DNA of 9,629 bases from TMED14 sp003444795 (GTDB lineage: Bacteria > Bacteroidota > Bacteroidia > Flavobacteriales > Schleiferiaceae). The position numbers and the translations under genes are program-made. The notes under the pieces were generated by a model. It searched no databases. It was not told the origin of the DNA and saw only the letters and a list, made by a program, of their open reading frames with translations. The DNA lies in NCBI GenBank assembly GCA_963978445.1, contig CAXBRT010000065.1:1-9629 (forward strand), written 5' to 3'. Positions 1 through 6,439 of this stretch are shown here, one piece after another (position 1 is the stretch's first letter; every line of letters starts with the position of its first letter).

Positions 1-2171
1 TGCGCAGTGAAAGTGTTTTAAAAGTTTTTGTGGACCTCTATGAAAAAGGCCATATCTACCGCGGCCAGCGCATGGTGCATTGGGATCCAGAAGCCAAGAC
101 GTCGCTGAGCGATGAAGAGGTTTTGCACAAGGATGTGCAGGCGAAGTTGTACTACGTTCGGTATGAGGTCGTCGAGAAGCCCGGAACCTATCTGACGGTG
201 GCTACTTCGCGGCCAGAAACCATCATGGCCGACCGCGCCATTGCTATCAATCCCAAAGACGAACGCTACACGTCATTGCATGGCTTGCATGTGCGCGTTC
301 CTTTAGGGGGTCTGGAAATTCCGATTATCACAGACGACTATGTGACGCCGGACTTTGGCACGGGCTGTTTGAAGGTGACTCCCGCACATGACTGGAACGA
401 TTTTGCCATTGGCCAAAAGCACGGTCTGGATGTCATCGATGTGTTGAACGAAGATGGCACCCTGAATGATCATGGCTTGGAGTGGGCCGGTATGGACCGA
501 TTTACGGCCCGAAAAGCCACCGCTGCCTATTTGGAAGAGCGGGGCGACTTGGTCAAAGTGGAAACCTATCCCTCGACGGTCGGCACCTCCGAGCGCACCG
601 GCGCCGTGGTGGAACCCCGCCTCTCGCTGCAGTGGTGGATTCGCATGCCAGAATTGGCCAAGCCGGCCTTGGACGCCGTGATGAGCGATGAAATCCAGCT
701 CATTCCGGAAAAATTCAAAAACACGTACCGCCATTGGATGGAAAACGTCAAAGACTGGTGCATTTCGCGACAGCTTTGGTGGGGCCACCAAATTCCCGCG
801 TATTTCTTCGGGGAAGGGGAGGAAGACTTTGTTGTGGCTTTGACCAAAGAGGAAGCCCTTGAAAAGGCGCGTGTAGCGAGCGGCAACAGCGCCCTTGAAG
901 CAACGGATCTGCGCCAAGATGAAGACTGCCTGGACACCTGGTTCTCAAGCTGGCTGTGGCCTATTTCTGTATTTGACGGAATCAACTATCCAGACAATCC
1001 AGAGCTAGACTACTACTATCCGACCCAGGACCTCGTGACGGCCCCCGAAATTCTCTTCTTCTGGGTGGCGCGCATGGCCATGGCGGGCTATGAATACACC
1101 GGCAAAAAGCCCTTTGAAAAGGTCTATTTGACGGGCATTGTCCGCGACAAGCAGGGCCGTAAGATGTCCAAATCTTTGGGCAATTCCCCCGATCCTTTGG
1201 CCTTGATTGAGCAATACGGGGCAGATGGGGTCCGCATGGGCATGCTCATGAGTTCTCCAGCCGGGAACGACTTGCCTTTTGATGAAGACCTGTGCCTTCA
1301 AGGCCGCAACTTCTCCAACAAAGTGTGGAATGCCCTTCGCCTTGTGAAGGGCTGGGAGTCCGGCGACGTAGAGGTCGATGACGCCTCGGCATGGGCGATG
1401 ACCTGGTTTGATCAGGTCCTGTCCGAAACATTGACCCAGCTTGAAGATGATTTCCAGAAATACCGACTCTCGGATGCCTTGATGCGTCTTTACAAGTTGA
1501 TTTGGGACGATTTCTGTTCTTGGTACTTGGAGATGGTGAAGCCCGCTTATGGTTTGCCCATGGCCGCACCGGTTCTCGCCAAAACGCTGGATTTCTTCGA
1601 GGCGCTCATGAAAGCTCTTCATCCCTACATGCCGTTCATCACCGAAGAAGTTTGGCACGTGCTGCGCCAGGTGGATGCGGATGAGTTCTTGAATCTTCAG
1701 TCTTGGCCCACAGCCAGCACGGAAAATCGCGACCACCTCGCCGCCTTTGCCCATGTGGAAGAACTCATTGTGGCCCTGCGAAACGTGCGCAAGGAACGCA
1801 ACATCGCCTTCAAGCAGCCCATGGATCTGCGCTTCAAAGGAGAAGCCCCTTCCGGCCTTGCCGTGGTGGAGAAATTGGTCAATGCACCTGACGCTAAGGC
1901 AGTTGTCCCCGACGGTGCTCTGGCTCTCTTAGCGGGTACCCGGGAGTACTTCTTGGTCTTCTCGGCGGAGGAATCTGCCTTGAGCGATGAAGAGCGTGCC
2001 CAAATTGAAAAGGACATCGCCTACTACACTGGTTTCATTGCTTCCATTGAAATGAAGTTGAGCAATCCGGGCTTTGTGAACAATGCCCCTCCCGCGGTCA
2101 TTGAAATCGAACGCAAGAAGGTCAGCGATAGCCAAGCCAAATTGGCGGCCTTGCAGGCACGTTTGGGCTAA
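1..2171 (+). CDS. valS: Valyl-tRNA synthetase, 5'-truncated by the window edge
   Basis: Class Ia aminoacyl-tRNA synthetase that charges tRNA-Val with valine in the cytoplasm and hydrolyses mischarged Thr-tRNA. The reading frame is open to the left edge: codons from position 3 read RSESVLKVFVDLYEKG, so the GTG at 30 is not the start. About 722 residues are visible. The N-terminus with the HIGH signature, roughly 150 residues by comparison with the family, lies outside the window. Visible in order, counting from position 3: the editing (CP1) domain with TSRPET and VTPAHD; SLQWW; RQLWWGHQIPAYF (WWGHQ at 259-263); DTWFSS; the KMSKS loop at 387-391 (nt 1161-1175); a helical anticodon-binding domain; and a C-terminal coiled-coil tRNA-binding arm over about the last 65 residues, typical of ValRS and absent from LeuRS and IleRS. 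The zinc-knuckle cysteines of some ValRS are not evident after WWGHQIP. It stops at TAA 2169-2171 and converges on rlmB. Confidence 0.97.
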   Translation, partial: RSESVLKVFVDLYEKGHIYRGQRMVHWDPEAKTSLSDEEVLHKDVQAKLYYVRYEVVEKPGTYLTVATSRPETIMADRAIAINPKDERYTSLHGLHVRVPLGGLEIPIITDDYVTPDFGTGCLKVTPAHDWNDFAIGQKHGLDVIDVLNEDGTLNDHGLEWAGMDRFTARKATAAYLEERGDLVKVETYPSTVGTSERTGAVVEPRLSLQWWIRMPELAKPALDAVMSDEIQLIPEKFKNTYRHWMENVKDWCISRQLWWGHQIPAYFFGEGEEDFVVALTKEEALEKARVASGNSALEATDLRQDEDCLDTWFSSWLWPISVFDGINYPDNPELDYYYPTQDLVTAPEILFFWVARMAMAGYEYTGKKPFEKVYLTGIVRDKQGRKMSKSLGNSPDPLALIEQYGADGVRMGMLMSSPAGNDLPFDEDLCLQGRNFSNKVWNALRLVKGWESGDVEVDDASAWAMTWFDQVLSETLTQLEDDFQKYRLSDALMRLYKLIWDDFCSWYLEMVKPAYGLPMAAPVLAKTLDFFEALMKALHPYMPFITEEVWHVLRQVDADEFLNLQSWPTASTENRDHLAAFAHVEELIVALRNVRKERNIAFKQPMDLRFKGEAPSGLAVVEKLVNAPDAKAVVPDGALALLAGTREYFLVFSAEESALSDEERAQIEKDIAYYTGFIASIEMKLSNPGFVNNAPPAVIEIERKKVSDSQAKLAALQARLG

Positions 2172-2173
2172 AT

Positions 2174-2213
2174 AGCTAGAGGGCTAGGAAGCTGGAAGGC
2201 CTGGAAGCTAGCG
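2174..2213. repeat. Degenerate 8-bp tandem array (RGCTRGRR-like), about five units
   Basis: Directly after the valS stop, the sequence splits into five consecutive octamers: AGCTAGAG, GGCTAGGA, AGCTGGAA, GGCCTGGA, AGCTAGCG. They share the pattern RGCTRGRR with a few mismatches. The first four also read as two 16-bp units that agree at 12 of 16 positions. The array is noncoding and lies between two convergent genes. Whether it acts as RNA structure, a protein-binding site or a dispersed intergenic repeat cannot be told from one copy. Confidence 0.6.
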
Positions 2214-2271
2214 GAATAGGGGCTTGAATAAAGCCGTGAAACCGACCAGCATCCATCTAAACGGCGTGCCG

Positions 2272-2295
2272 CACTCTTTCACCCTTTCACTTTTT
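2272..2295. repeat. Second 8-bp tandem array (CACYYTTT), three units
   Basis: Just before the rlmB stop (downstream of rlmB in its own direction) there are three adjacent octamers: CACTCTTT, CACCCTTT, CACTTTTT. On the minus strand the pattern is AAARRGTG, purine-rich as the valS-side array is on the plus strand. The unit length matches that array but the sequence differs. With only three units, low-complexity drift remains a possible explanation. Confidence 0.5.
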
Positions 2296-2301
2296 AATCC
2301 T

Positions 2302-3036
2302 CTAGGCTTGCTCGCCGCGCTGGCGCAGGACCTCGTAGAGGGCCATGCCCGCGGCAACCGAAACATTGAGTGAACCCAGTTCCCCCACCGTGGGGATTTT
2401 GGCATGCGTTCGGCAACCCTTCCACACGGCGGGTGAAATGCCATCTTCCTCAGAGCCCATGACAATGGCCACGGGAAGGGTAAAGTCGGCTTCTGCTAGT
2501 ACCGAATCCCCTTTTTCTGTGCAACCCACTATGGACAAACCGCTGTTCTCGAGATCCGCCAGGGCGTGGGACAAGTTTTTTACTCGGCAAATGGGGAGAC
2601 GCAGCAAAGCGCCCGCAGAGGATTTCACGGCATCTGCGTTCATGGGTGCCGATTGTTGTTCCGGAATGACGAGTGCATGGGCCCCGCAGCATTCGGCACT
2701 TCGAGCGATGGCGCCCACATTTCGTACATCCGTGACGCGGTCGAGAACGACAATGAGCGGGGTTTCGCCACGCTCATAGCAGTCGCCGATTACATGATCC
2801 AATTCCGCAAAGCTCACCGCACTCAAAAAGGCAATCACCCCTTGGTGATTCTTCTTTGTGAGGCGCTGCAGTTTTTCCACGGGCACGAACTTCACGTGGA
2901 TGCCCCGAGCTTTTGCCGCTTCAAGCACGGTGTTGACGGCGTCTTGGCGTCCGCGCATCACAAAAATGCGGTCAATCTCTTGGCCAGATTCGAGCGCTTC
3001 TAAGACGGGGTGAACCCCGTAAATCATGCCTTCCAT
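2302..3036 (-). CDS. rlmB: 23S rRNA (guanosine-2'-O)-methyltransferase RlmB, SPOUT/TrmH family
   Basis: Methylates the 2'-O of a conserved guanosine (G2251 in E. coli numbering) in the peptidyl-transferase P-loop of 23S rRNA, using S-adenosylmethionine. The 244 residues are the usual length. The N-terminal RNA-binding substrate domain begins MIYGVHPVLEAL, close to the E. coli start, and contains KKNHQGV at 61-67. The C-terminal SPOUT trefoil-knot domain shows all three motifs: motif 1 with D99, N106 and R112 (DRVTDVRNVGAIARSA), motif 2 MGSEEDGIS at 193-201, and motif 3 SLNVSVAAGMALYE at 222-235. The ATG at 3036 touches the upstream rmuC stop (TAAATG on the minus strand), so translation is probably coupled. 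No Shine-Dalgarno sequence is visible. It is the last gene of the ung-rmuC-rlmB unit. Related TrmH-family enzymes on other RNA substrates are the main alternative. Confidence 0.93.
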   Translation of the reverse strand: MEGMIYGVHPVLEALESGQEIDRIFVMRGRQDAVNTVLEAAKARGIHVKFVPVEKLQRLTKKNHQGVIAFLSAVSFAELDHVIGDCYERGETPLIVVLDRVTDVRNVGAIARSAECCGAHALVIPEQQSAPMNADAVKSSAGALLRLPICRVKNLSHALADLENSGLSIVGCTEKGDSVLAEADFTLPVAIVMGSEEDGISPAVWKGCRTHAKIPTVGELGSLNVSVAAGMALYEVLRQRGEQA

Positions 3037-4302
3037 TTAGCTAGGGGTGTCGCTGGATTCCTCCTCGGAAGGAGCTGCATCCATGGCGCGATCCACCAAA
3101 TGGGGATGCACCGTTTTACTGTTTTTAAGGCCTAGCACGCGCAGGTTTTCTGTGCGACGCACGAGGTTCCCTTTTCCTTCGACCAGCATCTTCATGCTGT
3201 TTTCATAAGTCCGTTTAGCGGTGTCCATTTGGTTGCCCACCTTGACGAGTTCCTCCGAAAAGCCCACAAACTTGTCGTAGAGGTCGGAGGCCTGGCGAAT
3301 GATTTCCTGGACATTGGCATTTTGGCGTTCCTGCCGCCAGAGTGTGCCTACTGTGCGCAATGTGGACCACAAGCTGGTGGCACTCACCAAGGCGATGTTC
3401 TTGTCAAAAGCTTCTTGGTAGAGGCCGGGTTCGGCTTGGAGTGCCACCGAATACGCGCCTTCAATGGGGACGAAGAGGATGACAAAGTCCAAGGACAGTC
3501 CGTACAAGTTTTGGTAGTTCTTTTCGCTCAGTCCCCGAATATGGTTCTTAATGGATGTGATGTGCTCCTTTAGTGCGACGGCTTGCTCCTCAGGATTATC
3601 AGCGTTCACAAAGCGCTCGTAGGCTACCAGGGAAACTTTGGAGTCAACAATAATGTGCTTGTCTTCAGGCAGGTGTAGAACTACATCGGGCTGGTAGCGC
3701 TTGCCGTCTTCCGTCGTGATGCTTTCTTGAACGCTGTATTCTTGGCCTTTGGTGAGTCCCGTGCGTTCGAGCAATCGCTCCAAAACCATTTCCCCCCAAT
3801 TGCCTTGCATTTTTACATCGCCACGAAGGGCTTTGGTCAGTTGGTTGGCTTCATTCTTGAGTTTTTCGTTCTGCTCCACCAGCTTGTTGACCTCCGTTTT
3901 TAGCTCAATGCGCTCCCGCTGTCCCTTTTCATGGGTGTCCTGAACGCGTTGTCCAAAGAGGTCTAGTTTTTCACGGAATGGGGCGAGAATAACGGACAGT
4001 TGGGCCGAATTAGCCTCCTTCATTTGCTTCTGCAAAGCTTCTGTTTGGGCTTGGAGAGCTTCGTGGGCCGCCAATTTGAATTCTTGGCTCATTTGAGCCT
4101 TTTGACTTTCTAAATTTTGAAGGCGCTCTTGCAAACGGGCGACTTCTAGTTCCGCCTCGCGAAGGCTGCGCTCGAGCTCTGAAATGCGTTCGGCCTCCCC
4201 AGAAGTTTCTGAGGTAAAACTGCGTTTGCGTTGCATCCAAATGGCATAAAAAGAGGCGGCCGTGAGGACGACCAGCAAGAGGAGAATAAGCGCGTTGGTC
4301 AT
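3037..4302 (-). CDS. rmuC: DNA recombination protein RmuC
   Basis: RmuC-family protein, 421 residues with the start chosen here. In E. coli, loss of RmuC raises inversion at short inverted repeats, and the family is related to PD-(D/E)XK nucleases; the biochemical activity is poorly defined. Visible in order: an N-terminal membrane anchor (MTNALILLLLVVLTAASFYAIW) followed by the basic stop-transfer MQRKR; a long, Glu/Gln/Leu-rich coiled coil over roughly residues 30-165; then the conserved RmuC domain, with GNWGEMVLERLLERTGL and the nuclease-like signature PDVVLHLPEDKHIIVDSKVSL. The tail is acidic and serine-rich. An ATG 30 nt upstream (4332) is in frame, but 4302 is preferred because the membrane anchor starts there and its ATG overlaps the ung TGA as ATGA, the usual coupling arrangement. 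The TAA stop abuts the rlmB ATG. Confidence 0.93.
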   Translation of the reverse strand: MTNALILLLLVVLTAASFYAIWMQRKRSFTSETSGEAERISELERSLREAELEVARLQERLQNLESQKAQMSQEFKLAAHEALQAQTEALQKQMKEANSAQLSVILAPFREKLDLFGQRVQDTHEKGQRERIELKTEVNKLVEQNEKLKNEANQLTKALRGDVKMQGNWGEMVLERLLERTGLTKGQEYSVQESITTEDGKRYQPDVVLHLPEDKHIIVDSKVSLVAYERFVNADNPEEQAVALKEHITSIKNHIRGLSEKNYQNLYGLSLDFVILFVPIEGAYSVALQAEPGLYQEAFDKNIALVSATSLWSTLRTVGTLWRQERQNANVQEIIRQASDLYDKFVGFSEELVKVGNQMDTAKRTYENSMKMLVEGKGNLVRRTENLRVLGLKNSKTVHPHLVDRAMDAAPSEEESSDTPS

Positions 4303-4991
4303 AGGCTTAAAGGTAAGCCCTCCAAACACCACGAAAGGGGAGAAAGGCCCTTTTGTTCAAAAAAAGCATTGGTCTTACTAAAGGGCTTAGAACCAAAGAA
4401 GCCTCGGTAGGCACCCAACGGGGAGGGGTGGGAAGATTCTAGGATGAAATGCCCTTCCGACGAAATGGATTGGCCGGCACTTTGCGCATGCTTGCCCCAA
4501 AGCCAGAAAGCCTTTGGGCCGCCCGTGGTGCTGAGGTGGTGCAGGAGGCCGGAAACGAACGTGGAATAGCCCCAAGCACTATGGCTTCCCGGCTGCCCCT
4601 CGCTCACAGTCAGGGCCGTGTTGAGGAGCAAAACCCCTTGGTCGGCCCATGGGCGCAGATCTCCGGAATTCGGAATAGCGAATCCCGTATCCTGCGCGTA
4701 TTCCTTAAAAATATTGCGAAGGGAAGGCGGAATGGGGCATCCAGGGGGCACGGAAAAGGCATAGCCATGTGCTTGCCCGAATCCATGGTAGGGGTCTTGG
4801 CCAAGTACCACCACGCGAACGTCCTCCGGCACCACGTGCTCCAACGCTGCCCATACGTGTTCGGCCGGAGGGTAAACGGTTTCTGAGGCATAGGCCTGCT
4901 GCATTCGGTCCATCAGGGCCTGTAAAGCGCTTGCGCCCATGGCTTTTTCCAAAGCGATTTTCCAAGAGTGGGGAGGGGAAAGCGGATGCAT
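4299..4991 (-). CDS. ung: Uracil-DNA glycosylase, family 1
   Basis: Removes uracil from DNA, arising from dUTP incorporation or cytosine deamination, and so starts base-excision repair in the cytoplasm. The 230 residues are the normal family-1 length. The sequence shows the water-activating loop GQDPYHG with catalytic D66 (D64 in E. coli), the FSV segment at 79-81, the PPS loop at 88-90, LLLNTALTV with the uracil-recognition Asn, and the minor-groove intercalation loop HPSPLGAYRGFF with catalytic H188 and intercalating L192. All key residues are present, so the enzyme should be active. The start MHPLSPPHSWK fits the SW motif near the N-terminus of other Ung proteins. It is the first gene of the minus-strand unit, divergent from the lipoprotein gene across 36 bp, and its TGA overlaps the rmuC ATG. 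Confidence 0.96.
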   Translation of the reverse strand: MHPLSPPHSWKIALEKAMGASALQALMDRMQQAYASETVYPPAEHVWAALEHVVPEDVRVVVLGQDPYHGFGQAHGYAFSVPPGCPIPPSLRNIFKEYAQDTGFAIPNSGDLRPWADQGVLLLNTALTVSEGQPGSHSAWGYSTFVSGLLHHLSTTGGPKAFWLWGKHAQSAGQSISSEGHFILESSHPSPLGAYRGFFGSKPFSKTNAFFEQKGLSPLSWCLEGLPLSL

Positions 4992-5004
4992 ACTGCGAAA
5001 GTCG

Positions 5005-5012
5005 TATTTTTG
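5005..5012 (+). promoter_or_regulatory. Candidate Bacteroidota -7 promoter element (TAnnTTTG)
   Basis: TATTTTTG is an exact match to the TAnnTTTG element used by the primary sigma factor of Bacteroidota. It lies in the 36-bp divergent region, 15 nt before the lipoprotein ATG, which would give a very short leader. No good TTTG-type -33 element is visible about 20 nt upstream; that position falls in the ung start codon region. In an A/T-rich gap the match could be chance. Confidence 0.35.
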
Positions 5013-5027
5013 AACAAATTCATTCGG

Positions 5028-5159
5028 ATGAAACGTCTTTTTGCTATTGCCCTCGTTGTGCTCTTCGTAGCTGGTTTGGCTTCCTGCGGTTCTGCGGAAA
5101 AATGTCCTGCCTTTATTGGTTCGGCATCTGTTTCTGCACCGGCACTTCCCACGGCATAA
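5028..5159 (+). CDS. Small predicted lipoprotein of 43 residues, function unknown
   Basis: A very short secreted lipoprotein. MKRLFAIALVVLFVAGLASC is a complete lipoprotein signal peptide: a basic n-region (KR), a hydrophobic stretch, and the lipobox LASC with the lipidated Cys at residue 20. The mature part has only 24 residues and one further cysteine in KCPAFIG (C26). I do not recognise a characterised family. The ATG at 5028 is chosen over in-frame GTG 4968 and ATG 4986, because it gives a canonical signal peptide and does not overlap the ung start. The TAA is followed immediately by the ytxJ ATG, so the two genes are probably translationally coupled. The lipobox and the zero-gap junction argue that the gene is real, but its small size leaves some doubt. 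Confidence 0.7.
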   Translation: MKRLFAIALVVLFVAGLASCGSAEKCPAFIGSASVSAPALPTA

Positions 5160-5516
5160 ATGATCGGCTCCGTTCTCAGCTCGGAGACGGAATTGCTGGC
5201 CTTAGAGGCAGCCTCGGGAGACCGGGGCTTCTTGATTTTCAAGCATAGCACCCGTTGTCCAATCAGCACGCAAGCCGAACGCCTCCTAGCGCGCTACGAA
5301 TCTCCCGAAGATGCTCCTGTCTTGGCGATCGTCAAAGTCATTGAATCCCGCAGCTTGTCCAACCACATTGCTGAACGATATGGCATTTGGCATGAAAGCC
5401 CCCAATTGCTCTTCATAATGGACGGAAAAGCCATCGCAGACGCCAGCCATTTTGAAGTCCGAGGCGAAACGATTGAGGGCTGGTTGACACAAACAAAATC
5501 CGAATCTTTAGGTTAA
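5160..5516 (+). CDS. ytxJ: YtxJ-family monothiol bacilliredoxin
   Basis: Thioredoxin-fold protein of the bacillithiol system, thought to remove bacillithiol from S-bacillithiolated proteins. Over 118 residues it shows the family signature FKHSTRCPIS with the single active-site cysteine C33. There is no second Cys anywhere in the protein, which makes it a monothiol type. It also has VIESRSLSNHIAERYGI, the cis-proline motif HESPQ (P81), LLFIMDGKAIADASHFEV, and a short C-terminal helix. It is a cytosolic protein with no signal peptide. The ATG lies directly after the lipoprotein TAA, and the stop is 6 nt before the lipA ATG, so the three probably share a transcript. The assignment implies bacillithiol or a related low-molecular-weight thiol in this organism. 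A general thioredoxin-like protein is the fallback name. Confidence 0.88.
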   Translation: MIGSVLSSETELLALEAASGDRGFLIFKHSTRCPISTQAERLLARYESPEDAPVLAIVKVIESRSLSNHIAERYGIWHESPQLLFIMDGKAIADASHFEVRGETIEGWLTQTKSESLG

Positions 5517-5522
5517 ACTACC

Positions 5523-6395
5523 ATGTCCGAACTGGCCCCTTCCTCGACCACGCCGACACGCAAGCCCAAATGGCTCCGCGTGAAACTCCCAACCGGGGAA
5601 AACTACAAACACGTGCGCTCCCTGGTGGATCAGTATAAGCTCCACACTATCTGTGAGTCTGGACACTGCCCCAACATGGGCGAATGCTGGGGCGAAGGCA
5701 CGGCCACCTTCATGATTTTGGGCAATATCTGTACGCGTTCTTGCGGATTTTGCAACGTAGCTACCGGACGCCCCTTGCCCGTGGATTGGGATGAGCCGGA
5801 CCGCGTCGGTCGCTCCATCAAATTGATGAAAGTGAAGCACGCGGTCTTGACGTCGGTGGATCGGGACGACTTGCCAGATGGCGGCTCTATTCTCTGGGCC
5901 GAAACCATCAAAGCAGTTCGACGAATCAGCCCTGGAACTACTATGGAAACCCTGATACCAGATTTCCGCGGCAACGAATCCCAGCTCGACCGCATTTTAG
6001 AAGCCGCGCCGGAGGTGATTTCGCACAACATGGAAACGGTGCGTCGCCTTACGCGTCAAGTGAGAATACAAGCGCAATACGATCGTAGCTTGGCCGTGCT
6101 CAAATACCTCAAGGATAACGGTGCACACCGCACCAAGACAGGCATCATGCTCGGTCTAGGCGAAACCGTGGATGAAGTGCGGGAAGCCTTGCACGAGTTG
6201 CGCGAGGCCCGTGTGGACGTGGTTACCTTGGGCCAATACCTTCAACCTACCCCCAAGCATTTGCCGGTGCAACGCTTCGTGGAACCCGAGATCTTTCAAC
6301 AGCTTGAAGTTGAGGCCAAAGCCCTAGGATTCATCCATGTAGAGTCCGGGCCCTTAGTTCGATCCTCTTATCATGCGGAAAAACACATTCTGTAA
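5523..6395 (+). CDS. lipA: Lipoyl synthase (radical SAM)
   Basis: Inserts two sulfur atoms at C6 and C8 of octanoyl groups bound to the E2 and H proteins of 2-oxoacid dehydrogenases and the glycine cleavage system. The 290 residues are the usual bacterial length. Both [4Fe-4S] clusters have their ligands: the auxiliary, sulfur-donating cluster at C44, C49 and C55 (CESGHCPNMGEC, CX4CX5C), and the radical-SAM cluster at C70, C74 and C77 (CTRSCGFC, CX3CX2C). The C-terminal RSSY motif (R280-Y283), whose serine ligates the auxiliary cluster, is present as RSSYHAE. SHNMETV, MLGLGE and LGQYLQPT are further LipA landmarks. The protein is cytosolic. It follows ytxJ by 6 nt, and no lipB or other lipoate gene is present in the window. 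Confidence 0.98.
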   Translation: MSELAPSSTTPTRKPKWLRVKLPTGENYKHVRSLVDQYKLHTICESGHCPNMGECWGEGTATFMILGNICTRSCGFCNVATGRPLPVDWDEPDRVGRSIKLMKVKHAVLTSVDRDDLPDGGSILWAETIKAVRRISPGTTMETLIPDFRGNESQLDRILEAAPEVISHNMETVRRLTRQVRIQAQYDRSLAVLKYLKDNGAHRTKTGIMLGLGETVDEVREALHELREARVDVVTLGQYLQPTPKHLPVQRFVEPEIFQQLEVEAKALGFIHVESGPLVRSSYHAEKHIL

Positions 6396-6408
6396 GCGAT
6401 TTAAGCCT

Positions 6409-6416
6409 TATTTTTA
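6409..6416 (+). promoter_or_regulatory. Weak candidate -7 element before the secreted Asp-box gene
   Basis: TATTTTTA matches the Bacteroidota TAnnTTTG element at all fixed positions except the final G. It lies 23 nt before the ATG at 6440, in the only noncoding gap (6396-6439) that could hold a promoter for the large gene. No clear -33 TTTG is seen. No convincing terminator separates lipA from this gene, so read-through from the ytxJ-lipA operon is equally possible. Confidence 0.25.
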
Positions 6417-6439
6417 ACGAATTGAAAACCATCCGAACG

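Noticed and set aside
303..917. 204-codon open frame antisense to valS
   Set aside because: It lies wholly inside the strongly conserved valS coding sequence, has no recognisable motif, and is explained by the base composition of the real gene.
1005..1754. 249-codon open frame antisense to valS
   Set aside because: Same reasoning: a mirror of a well-supported catalytic and anticodon-binding region, with no domain, promoter or neighbour to support it.
2221..2235. GGCTT/AAGCC hairpin in the valS-rlmB gap as a terminator
   Set aside because: The stem has only 5 bp and no T-run follows on either strand; it is too weak to call.
2302..3036. Open frames on the plus strand opposite rlmB (for example 2345-2779 and 2566-3003)
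   Set aside because: The minus strand carries all SPOUT motifs of RlmB over the same bases; the plus-strand translations show no family features.
4303..4332. Longer rmuC start at 4332
   Set aside because: It would put charged and polar residues before the membrane anchor and overlap ung by 34 nt; the ATG at 4302 with the ATGA overlap is the better start.
4968..5027. Upstream starts of the lipoprotein gene (GTG 4968, ATG 4986)
   Set aside because: They overlap the ung start and add a basic stretch before an otherwise complete lipoprotein signal peptide beginning at 5028.
6393..6416. lipA terminator formed by short A/T-rich inverted bases before TATTTTTA
   Set aside because: Only three or four pairs form before mismatches, so the hairpin would not be stable.
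6422..6439. TTG start for the secreted Asp-box protein
   Set aside because: The ATG six codons later gives a standard signal peptide, and TTG starts are less common.
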